Assembly (NCBI GenBank): GCA_031363945.1
Contig: JANLVJ010000063.1
Coordinates: forward strand, 19,019-83,018
Direction: 5' to 3'
DNA: 64,000 nt
Source: JANLVJ01 sp031363945
Lineage (GTDB): Bacteria > Bacteroidota > Bacteroidia > Sphingobacteriales > Sphingobacteriaceae
Both the position numbers and the translations under genes were made by a program. Below, in pieces: positions 54,329 to 63,051 of the stretch; position 1 is the stretch's first letter, and each line of letters begins with the position of its first letter. Below the pieces are notes generated by a model. That model was given only the letters and a program-made list of their open reading frames with translations, did not search any database and was not told where the DNA came from.

Positions 54329-54601
54329 ATGGAACAGCATTCAGGCTACAGATTATTAGAGGGCCCCCAAGGTAACTCGGCGTCTTCTTTAACAAAGAAG
54401 TGGAATCTATCGCATAAGCTAATCAGGCAATAGATTGATTACTTCGATTCATTTGCGCAAAGTACTCATACCGATCTAGGCTATCTTGGTCATTTGCTTC
54501 TTGCTACTGAACGTATGAAAGCACATTCAGATGCAAAAACCACAGTAGTGAAAGAGATTCCTCCTGAAGCACCTATTGGAAGTGATGAAGATGAATATTA
54601 A
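54329..54601 (+). pseudogene. Small gene interrupted by one in-frame TAG
   Basis: From the ATG at 54329 a frame reads 34 codons (MEQHSGYRLLEGPQGNSA ...), meets TAG at 54431-54433, and continues in the same frame for 55 codons (DYFDSFAQSTHTDLGYLGHL, then a Lys/Glu/Pro-rich end GSDEDEY) to TAA at 54599-54601. Both halves look like protein. No family recognised. The simplest reading is a nonsense-mutated gene of about 90 codons. Confidence 0.55.
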
Positions 54602-54629
54602 AAAAGTACTGATCTCAGGACTTTAGATG

Positions 54630-55283
54630 TTATTTGTACTCAGACTTTAACTCATCATGCATCGTTTTGCGCAGTTTCATGACTTTAGGCATTGAAACAT
54701 GTGTGATATAATAATTATCCATATGTGTCTTGAAATATCCCTGATGGTAGATTTCGGCTGGGTATAAGATGGTATATGGCTGAACCTGAGTGACGATTTT
54801 ATCAGTATAATGATGTGTAGCATTTACTTTGGCAATAACAGACATTATTATAGCTTTTTCTGCAGGAGTCCTGTAGAAAGCTACTGATCTATAATCAGGG
54901 CCTTCGTCAGGACCCTGACGGTCTACAGTAGTAGGATCATGAGCATAAAAAAAAGCTTCTGTGAGTTTCTCGAAACTTATGACAGACGGGTTATAATAGA
55001 CCTGAACCGACTCAGCATGACCGGTAGTTTTTGTACATACTTCCTGGTAAGAAGGGTTTTTTGTCTTGCCCCCGGCAAATCCAGAAATCACTTTATCGAC
55101 ACCCTTCAATTCTGATATCCCTTCTGATAGAGCCCAAAAACAACCGCCTGCAAAAGTTGTCACTTTTTCATTTTTATCTGGAGTTGGTAAATGAGCAAAA
55201 GATTGCTGGTTATCTTCGGTCTGGGCAAAGGTCGTTGTGGCAAATAGTGAGGTAATAAGTAACAATAGATTTAATTTTTTCAT
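54630..55283 (-). CDS. msrA: Peptide-methionine (S)-S-oxide reductase MsrA, exported
   Basis: Reduces methionine-S-sulfoxide in proteins. A signal peptide (LLLLITSLFATTTFAQ) places it outside the cytoplasm. The catalytic motif GGCFWALSEGI (Cys about residue 48), the conserved SGFAGGKTKNPSYQEVCTKTTGHAE and the DPTTVDRQGPDEGPDYRS segment are all present. 217 aa. It could share the periplasmic repair role with the Tat-exported Mo oxidoreductase at 24.6 kb. Confidence 0.94.
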   Translation of the reverse strand: MKKLNLLLLITSLFATTTFAQTEDNQQSFAHLPTPDKNEKVTTFAGGCFWALSEGISELKGVDKVISGFAGGKTKNPSYQEVCTKTTGHAESVQVYYNPSVISFEKLTEAFFYAHDPTTVDRQGPDEGPDYRSVAFYRTPAEKAIIMSVIAKVNATHHYTDKIVTQVQPYTILYPAEIYHQGYFKTHMDNYYITHVSMPKVMKLRKTMHDELKSEYK

Positions 55284-55730
55284 TTCAGGGTTTTATAATT
55301 AAAAATAACAATGAATTTAATTCGCAAAAAAATGCCGGCAAATCTGGTTTACTGTATGCTAAAGCAAGTAAATCTGCCCTAATGAATAATAAAACCAGTA
55401 AATCTGGTATTCAGCCAATTTGACGTCTCTGTACGATGCCCAAGTTGTAGTCAGTATTTTATTACTTGCAAATATGGTAGAAGTTCTGGTTTTTAAATCA
55501 TTCCAGCCATAAAGCTATTACTGTATTAATGGCCCTTATAACACATAACTGGTTTTTGGAATAAGCCAAAAAACCAGCCAAACAACTCATCGTAAGTAGA
55601 AGCTTGGATCTCTCAAGCTACATGTATTTATGAATAAATTGACTTTTTTGCCTTTAACTTCATTCATAAGGGATAACTCAAAACTGATAGTGCATTGTTA
55701 CCAAAATATTATTCGATGTAAATTTGGCTG
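55284..55730. other. 447-base gap with a weak 30-base triplicated motif
   Basis: No supported gene. AATCTG recurs at 55341, 55371 and 55401, exactly 30 bases apart, within three loosely similar 30-base units (55331-55420) rich in A. The region also holds the expected promoter area of msrA (55284-55330). The right half (55450-55730) shows nothing recognisable. Confidence 0.4.
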
Positions 55731-56705
55731 TTAACAACACCCTCCTCCATCGTAGAAGAAAGTTGAGGGTGAAATAAAGATATCATCACGATTTAGGGCT
55801 GTTAGATTTGCTGCAGTCTTATCACAGATTGACAGAGGCTGGTTTAACATGAGTACATGACCGCTTTTATCATCAAAGAATTCCTTGTCACCAAAGTAAA
55901 TGGCAGTTTTACCTGTGAAAATACAGGGTCCATCTGATGGCATTGAATCTTTGATGGCGCAAACTTCTACACTTTCGATATAAATCAAAATATCTGTTGC
56001 ATAATGCCCTGGATCAAGAATTCTATAAGGACGCTTTGCCCGTACTTCTACTGTTCCAAAGCCAATATCTGTGATCATTTTAAGATAATCTTTCAGGGGT
56101 AGGGCACCACTTAGACAAAGCGCTCTTAAGCGATCGTCGTCTGTTAATGCTTTTGACATCTTTACTTCTGAAGTAGGATCGCTAAGTACCAGTCGTCCCC
56201 GAGGTTTTAACACGCGATACATTTCTTTGAGAGCCTGAATTAAATCATCTTTTTTAAAAATATTAAATAGACAATTTTGTGCGGCAATATCTATGCTATT
56301 ATCTGGAACTGGTAATTTCAGGGCATCTCCTTTTATGAGTTCAACAAATTCAGCTTTAAACCAGGGATTTAATTTTTCAGCTTCTGAAAAGTTCTGTTTG
56401 CAGGCTTCAAGCATTTCCTGGACAATATCTATGCCTGTTACACCGCCCTTCTTCCGGCTGAAATAAGCAAATTGAAGAAGTTCCATACCACCACCAACAC
56501 CTACATATAAAATCCTGGGATTGTTAGCAAGATCACGCGGGTTAACCGTACTTCCACATCCGTAATTCATTTCTTGCATTCTTTTTGGCATCTCAAGACC
56601 AGGAAGAAGCCATATGGGTGTTGTTGTGCAGCATAAACCGATTTGTGGATTTTCGGCCGCCTCTTTATAAACATTAATAGTAGTTTCTAAATATGAAGTA
56701 CTCAT
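55731..56705 (-). CDS. arsM: ArsM-like SAM methyltransferase (arsenosugar-pathway type)
   Basis: 324 aa. After an N-terminal segment with CCTTTPIWLLPG and MNYGCGSTV, the SAM-binding domain starts at LYVGVGGGMELLQFAYFSR and continues with GDALKLPVPDNSIDIAAQNCLFNIF. The C-terminus ends FFYDGGGCC. Cysteines near residues 25-26, near 50, in the middle and at the end fit trivalent arsenic binding. This N- and C-terminal pattern is that of arsenite methyltransferases annotated with arsenosugar synthesis. The radical-SAM partner (ArsS) is not adjacent. Confidence 0.78.
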   Translation of the reverse strand: MSTSYLETTINVYKEAAENPQIGLCCTTTPIWLLPGLEMPKRMQEMNYGCGSTVNPRDLANNPRILYVGVGGGMELLQFAYFSRKKGGVTGIDIVQEMLEACKQNFSEAEKLNPWFKAEFVELIKGDALKLPVPDNSIDIAAQNCLFNIFKKDDLIQALKEMYRVLKPRGRLVLSDPTSEVKMSKALTDDDRLRALCLSGALPLKDYLKMITDIGFGTVEVRAKRPYRILDPGHYATDILIYIESVEVCAIKDSMPSDGPCIFTGKTAIYFGDKEFFDDKSGHVLMLNQPLSICDKTAANLTALNRDDIFISPSTFFYDGGGCC

Positions 56706-56880
56706 TTTCAGCTTGAATTAAAATCTTTACGCGTGAACCTTTTTAAACCTTTTTGAGTCCTTAATGTTTTGGCGATTGCCACGCAGAAACAATGCATTTA
56801 AGATTAAATACGCTTATTGAATAATTATTACTTAATCACACCTATAATTAATAATGGAGTTCGAGTTATGGTACAGAAAT

Positions 56881-57642
56881 CTAATGAGTGGGGAATTTAA
56901 GATTTATTGATTCAAGATAAGTGGTGATTATTTTTGCCACCGCATAGTTTCTATACCACCGTTTATCTGCAGGTATAATGTGCCATTCAGCATTATTACA
57001 GTTATTTACCACATCATCATAAACGCTGATATACTCGCTCCATTTACTTGCAACTACCTGATCACTGGCTGAATATTTCCATCTTTTATCAGGCTGCACC
57101 AGTCGTTGCTTAATTCGATTTTCCTGCTCCTGATTGGATACATGCAGAAAAAACTTTAAGACATGAATCTTGCTACGTACCAGATGGTCTTCCAGGGTGT
57201 TAATGAGCCGATACCTTTCATTAATTTCACTTTTAGGTAAACTTTTAGAAATTGTTGGTACAATCAGATCCTCATAATATGAGCGGTTAAATACCTCAAT
57301 CATACCCTTGGCAGGGAAATGCGGATAAATTCGCCATAAAAAATCATGATTTGCCTCTTCTGTTGTTGGCTCTTTAAATGGCTGTACATTTACCCCCATA
57401 GGGTTCATAGATGACATGACATGTCTGATCGTACCATCTTTACCTGCTGCATCAAGACCTTGAAAAATTATCAACAGGGATGACCGGCCATCAGCAAAAA
57501 AAATGTTTTGTAACTCAAAGAGCTTTTTGCGAAATTGTTTTAATTCCTTTTTACAATCACCTTTAGAAAGCTCATCAGGTGGCGTAGTATTCATTTTACT
57601 TAATTTAACTGGTGCCGGGTTCGGCTTTATATCTTTTGGCAT
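56881..57642 (-). CDS. Polyphosphate kinase 2 family protein
   Basis: 253 aa PPK2-type phosphotransferase, using polyphosphate to phosphorylate AMP, ADP or GDP. Walker A is FQGLDAAGKDGTIRHVMSSM, the lid/Walker B region is FNRSYYEDLIVPTISKSLP, and KRWKYSASDQVVASKWSEYISVYDDVV with WHIIPADKRWYRNY closes the domain. One-domain, class I/III-like length; nucleotide preference cannot be assigned by eye. Single gene. Confidence 0.92.
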   Translation of the reverse strand: MPKDIKPNPAPVKLSKMNTTPPDELSKGDCKKELKQFRKKLFELQNIFFADGRSSLLIIFQGLDAAGKDGTIRHVMSSMNPMGVNVQPFKEPTTEEANHDFLWRIYPHFPAKGMIEVFNRSYYEDLIVPTISKSLPKSEINERYRLINTLEDHLVRSKIHVLKFFLHVSNQEQENRIKQRLVQPDKRWKYSASDQVVASKWSEYISVYDDVVNNCNNAEWHIIPADKRWYRNYAVAKIITTYLESINLKFPTH

Positions 57643-57810
57643 ACTTAATTAAGGAATTTGCGTTAGGTGTTTTTAATAGATTTTAAAGAACAGGCTGTAA
57701 ATTTTGAAAATTAACTACAGTTTTGGGTAACCATTTTCTAAAGAGTAAGATCTTGATAAAATCATTTATCAGGAATGAGAAAACGGAGCACATGTCAAAA
57801 CAATCAGTGT

Positions 57811-58790
57811 TTAAATAGTTGTAATTTCTTTAAATCCTGCTAATCCAAAGGAGGTAAGTGACAGACCGACAAATAAATCGGCAATCACCAAACATAAAGG
57901 TGTTTCATTAAGCGCAGAATGCCAAAAATGGTTTTTTTCTCGAACCACAAATATTGAAAATAAAGCTAAAAAAAGCGTATTTCGAAGCAAAAAGAATTAT
58001 GCGCTTTAAGGTCTGTAGATAATCAAAAAAAATGCAGTCCCAGATATAAAATTGCCGAAGCCTCTGCAGCCATAAACAGACCGATTACCATACCAATCTT
58101 AGTCAATATGGTAATATCCCATTTTGCTGACTTTTCTCCAAATTTTACATTGTCAGTGGCAAGCGAAATCTTTACGAAATCTGTCATGAAAATCATGATT
58201 AGCATCGCTGAGGAAGTAATTATAAATTTACCCAGAAAGAGAAAGGCAAAAACAATGAAACAGGTTTTAGCAATTATTCTTGCGATTTTATTCAAAATCC
58301 AGATATTGATGCGTTCAAACATCATTCTTCCAATTTTAATAGGGGCCACTACACCAGCAAGACCGTCATTTGTTAAAATAATACTTGCAGCATCTTTTGC
58401 GACATCAGTCGCATTATTTACAGCAATGCCAACTTCTGCTTGCTTAAGCGCTGGTGCATCGTTCACCCCATCACCAGTCATTCCTACGATTTGCCCATTT
58501 GCCTGTAAGGATATAATACTATCATATTTATCTTTCGGAAAAACTTCAGCAACCCCATCTATCTTTTGTAATAGGCTTTAATTGTCTAATCCTGTTTTTG
58601 TTAATTCACTTGCCTTGATAATTTCATCTCCGATATTTACTGATTTTACAATTTGCCGTGCTATTGGAAGGGCATCACCAGTCAAGATTTTAACAGACAC
58701 ACCCAGTGCTTTAAGCTTGGTATTAGAAGTTACATTAAGCTTTTTTCTGAGTCGGTATCTGACCTTTACTGGAGAAGCCTATTTTTAGTG
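57811..58790 (-). pseudogene. P-type cation ATPase C-terminal remnant, multiply disrupted
   Basis: Minus-strand remains of a plasma-membrane H+-ATPase-like pump. From about 58700 it reads LKALGVSVKILTGDALPIA, meets an in-frame TAA (58578-58580), continues to GMTGDGVNDAPALKQAEVGIAV and membrane helices, and then shifts frame at a run of eight A/T (58025-58032). The next piece YLQTLKRIILFASKYAFF shifts again at a run of seven (57968-57974). The end SIFVVREKNHFWHSALNETP, GLAGFKEITTI then reaches a normal stop at 57811. The N-terminal half including the phosphorylated DKTGT is gone. Confidence 0.9.
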
Positions 58791-59138
58791 TACAAACCTT
58801 GCCACTTTCTGCTCATTATTATATGGCGGGTTCAGATAAAAAGATGCCATGTGCTTTCGGTGGATTTGTTTTTTTTTAATCAGGGAGATAGTGTCGCAAT
58901 GTTCATGTTTATGAATTAGTTAATGGTATAATCGATTTTGTATCAGAGGGCTCAACCTGTAAAATTATTTCTTTATCACCAACTGATAGTGTTCTAAAAA
59001 ATAGTGGTAGCGATGAAAATGCCTGATACCAGATTTTGAGATTAAATTTCGTAAATTAGTGATCATAGATATTACGGGCAGTAAGCGGAAATTAAGTGAT
59101 GCAATCTGCCAGTTTTTAACCCTTAAATAAATTTAATA
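58791..59138. other. 348-base gap without a supported gene
   Basis: Probably degraded sequence upstream of the ATPase remnant, in which I could not align any frame to the family, plus the promoter region of the GH16 gene (59040-59138). No hairpin or repeat was seen. Confidence 0.35.
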
Positions 59139-60167
59139 ATGACCAAATTTTCCCTGATTTTTATTTCGTTTTGCTTTTTGTTAATCAATTGTAGTAGTGC
59201 CAGCAAAACCTCTGTTACACCTGATCTAACTCCTATCAATTTAACCATCAGTTCGGTAGTATCGACAGACAGTACGGGTAATGTGAATTTTACCGCCCAT
59301 GCGACAAATGCAGTGAGCTATGATTTCGACTTCGGTAATGGTGTAATTCAAACCATTCCTTCAGGAGTTGTAGTTTACAAGTATCCGGTTACGGGTAATT
59401 ATACCGTAAATGTCATCGCAAAAAGTGCTTCAGGTATAACTGCTTCTTCTAATACAATAGTTGCAGTAAACGTTCATGCAAAATTATATTGGGCCGAAGA
59501 GTTTAATGTAGATGGAGCTCCTGATCCTGCTAGCTGGGGTTATGATTTGGGTAATAATAACGGATGGGGCAATGGTGAACAGGAATATTATACCAGCAGG
59601 CCAACGAATGTAATTGTTCAAAACGGCATGCTGAAAATTACCGCTTTAAAAGAGAATTACAACGGCATGAATTATACTTCTACCCGAATGATTTCTAAAA
59701 ATAAAGTAGCCTTTACCTATGGTAAAGTTGAAATCAGAGCCCAGCTACCTGCTGGAGTTGGCACCTGGCCCGCTCTATGGATGCTTGGTAGTAATATCGA
59801 TGTTGTTAACTGGCCATCATGTGGTGAAATTGATATTATGGAACAGAAGGGGAGTGAGCTGAATAAGATTTATGGTACCCTGCATTATCCAGGCCATTCA
59901 GGTGCTAATGGCAATGGCAAGACTATTATGATCACTAATTCTACTACCAGTTTCCATATTTACGGTCTTGAATGGACCCCTGCCTCAATTGCAATCTCTG
60001 TAGATGGTGTGGTTTATCAGACTGTCACAAATTCTGCTGGCGTGCCCTTTAATCATGATTTTTTCATGATTCTAAATGTGGCCATGGGTGGTAATTTTGC
60101 GGGATCAATTGATCCGAATTTCACCAGTGCATCAATGCTGGTTGACTATATCAGAGTTTACAGATAA
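59139..60167 (+). CDS. GH16 beta-glucanase lipoprotein with PKD domain
   Basis: 342 aa. A lipoprotein signal ends with LLINCSS. Residues about 30-110 form a PKD-like domain (YDFDFGNGVIQTI, YKYPVTGNYTVNVIAKSASG). The GH16 domain (about 115-342) has DLGNNNGWGNGEQEYYT, WPALWMLG and the catalytic GEIDIME motif (both Glu around an Asp), then HIYGLEWTP and the C-terminal VDYIRVYR. Likely substrates are laminarin-type or mixed-linkage beta-glucans at the cell surface. Confidence 0.94.
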   Translation: MTKFSLIFISFCFLLINCSSASKTSVTPDLTPINLTISSVVSTDSTGNVNFTAHATNAVSYDFDFGNGVIQTIPSGVVVYKYPVTGNYTVNVIAKSASGITASSNTIVAVNVHAKLYWAEEFNVDGAPDPASWGYDLGNNNGWGNGEQEYYTSRPTNVIVQNGMLKITALKENYNGMNYTSTRMISKNKVAFTYGKVEIRAQLPAGVGTWPALWMLGSNIDVVNWPSCGEIDIMEQKGSELNKIYGTLHYPGHSGANGNGKTIMITNSTTSFHIYGLEWTPASIAISVDGVVYQTVTNSAGVPFNHDFFMILNVAMGGNFAGSIDPNFTSASMLVDYIRVYR

Positions 60168-60197
60168 AGATTTTACCTGATTACCTGTTAAATGCAG

Positions 60198-60230
60198 ACC
60201 CCGGAAAAATTTCTTTCCGGGGTTATTTTT
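60198..60230 (+). terminator. Rho-independent terminator after GH16
   Basis: A 9-bp stem (CCCCGGAAA at 60199-60207, TTTCCGGGG at 60214-60222) with a 6-base loop is followed by a T-rich tract. It ends GH16 transcription 31 bases after the stop codon. Confidence 0.88.
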
Positions 60231-60568
60231 TACTGAACCAGCCTGAGCTCGTAACTAGCTTCGTTAATCAGCAGCGAATTCTGTGACAAAGTAGGCAGGG
60301 CTGTTCTTTCATATAACTACTATTCGATATTGATACTTGCTATGGCTTTTTCCATTGCATGTTATTAAAGTTACTTACAGACAGGACGGTATGCGCCGGT
60401 TCGCTGCGGAACGTACTGAATGCACGCTATGTGATTAATGGTAAATAGAAGCTAGACGTGATTCTGTGCCTAATACAATCCCAAATCGTTTCAACGAAAT
60501 GTAGAATGTGTTATAGGTATATGTTCGAAAGTATTGGCTAAACTTTTAGTAGTGAGCTCCTGGTTAAA
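60231..60568. other. 338-base gap without a supported gene
   Basis: Lies between the GH16 terminator and the TPR pseudogene. A short GC-richer patch near 60385-60415 has no recognisable coding or structural feature. Nothing further seen. Confidence 0.35.
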
Positions 60569-61815
60569 TTAGTGTTTGCTTAATAGCAGATCAACAAAAG
60601 CTTGTTGGCTTTTACTATTTTCACTTGCCTGAGCCAGTCTGAGAGCTACTTGCTTTAACATATTTACATCACAAAGTCCGAGTACATCTGTGGTAAATTC
60701 TGGAGCCGGACTGATCAACTATTCCCTGATTACTGTTGCATACATTTCAGCCAGTAGATTCTCTTTAATTTCAAGATAGTAAAAACAGATCAGCGAATAG
60801 AAGTTGACACATTCGCTGGCATGAAATTGGGTTAGGTTAGGGTATAAAGAATTCAAACTAAGGTGATTTTCAAAAGCTGAAGGTATCTGTCTAATCAGCT
60901 TTTGCTACTTATAGAGATGAGCAAACGCAATTTTACCAAATAAGTAATCAGGAAAGCGTTTTACCATAACAGAAATATAGGCTTCCGTTTCGCTCTTTCT
61001 GCCAGAAGCAATAAACGCATTAAACTTGTAATTCATAAAGACGGGATTATCAGGATACCTTATAATCGCTGTTTTGATACGGGTATATAAATCTTTATCA
61101 ATTGTCTTTTTGCTGTAAACCAGGCTATGCAAGGCCTGAATTTCTTTATCTTCTAATACAGAAGGTTGATAGACAAAGTTTGCTTGCACTGGTTTATAGG
61201 TAAGCCCCCATGACAACTGGTCTCTGAGTAAATCAAGGTTAATGTCTTTTGCAGCAGCTTCAGGCAAAAGAATAGCCATATGGTAGATAAAGGCTGGCAG
61301 TTCCATATTTGCCTGCAGCTCTTCTAATGATCCATCTTCTATCAGTTTATTCCACTGTTCGCCTGTCCAGTCAAAAAAATCACCTTCCCTACCAGTATTC
61401 TTTTGTTCTGGCTTATAATCTGCAAGAGGCTATTCTCTGCCAAGAATTAAATCGAAATTTCCTTTACCCAGTTTTTTTCCAATAGCTTTAAAGGTGTCAT
61501 TGCATTGGTATCCCACACTTCAGCTGACAGAACCACCCTGCCATTTTTACCGCATTCGATATCAATAAATTCAATTTTTTCGTTATCGGGTTCCAATATA
61601 TAGGGACCTTTACACCAACGATCTATAGCAAATAATGCTCCTGTAACATTTCCTGTCACATGCTTTCGTGAAACGAGCAGCTGTATATGTCCCTCCTTTT
61701 CCCAGTTTTGAGTAATATAAATGTTATAAAAAAGAATTTTTCTGGCACTACCGTTTTTAAGATAAGCTTCCTGAATTAGGGGCTTGATTGTTTTGGTTTT
61801 GACATTTGCCGGCAT
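60569..61815 (-). pseudogene. Large helical-repeat protein gene broken by three TAGs, a frameshift and a deletion
   Basis: Minus-strand reading starts at 61815 (KTIKPLIQEAYLKNGSARKI ...) with LLVSRKHVTGNVTGALFAIDRWCKG, then jumps abruptly to PYILEPDNEKIEFIDIECGK, suggesting an in-frame deletion near 61610. At a run of seven A/T (about 61472-61478) the frame shifts by one; corrected, it reads GKGNFDLILGRE, a TAG (61430-61432), PLADYKPEQ and a TPR-like helical region. In that same frame TAGs follow at 60905-60907 and 60719-60721 before the final TAA at 60569. No TGA or TAA interrupts it. Family name not known to me. Confidence 0.78.
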
Positions 61816-62449
61816 AAGTGGTACCTATCATTACAATTTAAATCATTATTGAGACGTAGGCAGATCAATTCAGGTAATATTATTTTATCTCACGAAGTTT
61901 ACCTGGATCAGATGGCTCACATGACTTGCACACGACCTTAATTCCTTCCAGTAGGTAAAGGAAACAAAGCAGGAAGTAGGTTCAGATTAAAATAAAGCAT
62001 TCCTGGTCTCCAGATATACTACTGCAATAGCTTTTGAAACAATGATAAAAAGTACTTGAGAGATCAAGCGTTTTAAGGGTAGATATTGTTATAATTTGAT
62101 TTCTCTTATCCTCATTTTAATCAGGAAATCAATAATTAAAAATAGCGTCTAGATAGAAAATAGGTACAGTTTTATAAATTAATTTATAAGTGAAGTATAT
62201 TACATTGATAAAACGAATAGTATTTTTGAGAGGATTTTAAGAACAACAGAAAAAGAGATTTATATTCTAAATGAATTGCCAAAGAAGTGCGAAAAACCGC
62301 AGGATTTTTTAGCTAACATACTAGTATAAACCTTTGAAAAAAAGCCTTTTCTATTTATAAAACAGTAAACCAAGACCTTTATTTGTTAATTAATTCACCA
62401 GAATCACCAGAATTTTTCTAAAGTTTATAAAGTAAACCTACAGTAATAT
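61816..62449. other. 634-base AT-rich gap
   Basis: No supported gene. A forward frame from about 62190 to 62330 (YIDKTNSIFERILRTTEKEI, then NELPKKCEKPQDFLANIL) looks protein-like but has no start codon; it may be a remnant. The stretch next to 61816 should hold the former promoter of the pseudogene on the minus strand. Confidence 0.35.
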
Positions 62450-62839
62450 TTAGTGGAAGCTGTGATTTTCGACCTTTCTTTCGCTCAGTAATATTCCACG
62501 CAAGCCCTCAAATGTTTCTACTGAATGAATAAATTTCTGAGAATGTGAAATTTGGTCATAGGCCTGTTCACGTACCATGATTTCAACATTATCAACTCCG
62601 AAAATAATATTGTTTTGAAGACATAGGAGTTCTTTGGTTCCCAAAAACTGAAAGTCAAGATCAAAACCCTTCTCCTGAAGTTCAATAACTTTATTTGTAA
62701 TGCGTTCATTTATCTTTTCTTTTCCAGATTTCCAATCATTCGGCAGAAAATAGTTGCGTTGAGAAAGTTGCCCGATTTTTTTTGGCGAAAATGATTTGAG
62801 CGTTTTTGGGCCGAGATTGTTTTTTAGATAAGTTTCCAT
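62450..62839 (-). CDS. Hypothetical cytoplasmic protein
   Basis: Not recognised. 129 aa without signal peptide or transmembrane segment. It has a basic N-terminus (LKSFSPKKIGQLSQRNYF), a charged helix (KSGKEKINERITNKVIELQEKG), then beta-rich FQFLGTKELLCLQNNIIF and a helical C-terminus (ISHSQKFIHSVETFEGLRG). The region is very AT-rich and isolated, so it may have been acquired. The coding assignment rests on length and composition. Confidence 0.55.
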   Translation of the reverse strand: METYLKNNLGPKTLKSFSPKKIGQLSQRNYFLPNDWKSGKEKINERITNKVIELQEKGFDLDFQFLGTKELLCLQNNIIFGVDNVEIMVREQAYDQISHSQKFIHSVETFEGLRGILLSERKVENHSFH

Positions 62840-63051
62840 GCTTTAGCAATTGATATTGAACTTGTTCTACTATTGAAAATGAATATTGTTTCTAATAGTG
62901 TTATAAAATCTATGCCAGAAATGTAAATATCTGTGGTGTAGGCAGATATAATTTTGCCTAAATCTAAAAAATGTTCAATCTGCCTGTTTTTTTCAGCTCA
63001 TAATAATTAATTATCCTGATAACTTATTTCATATCAGTTATATATAAAATT

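Noticed and set aside
60569..61815. Amber (TAG) codon reassignment suggested by several in-frame TAGs here and at 54431 and 11863
   Set aside because: Many intact genes in the window (for example marR, coaE, glmM, aqpZ and the hydrolase at 10.2 kb) terminate with TAG at the expected family length. The affected genes also carry deletions, frameshifts or lost ends in most cases.
62159..62330. Possible small AT-rich gene reading YIDKTNSIFERIL
   Set aside because: No acceptable start codon in frame and no recognised family; reported only as part of the gap.
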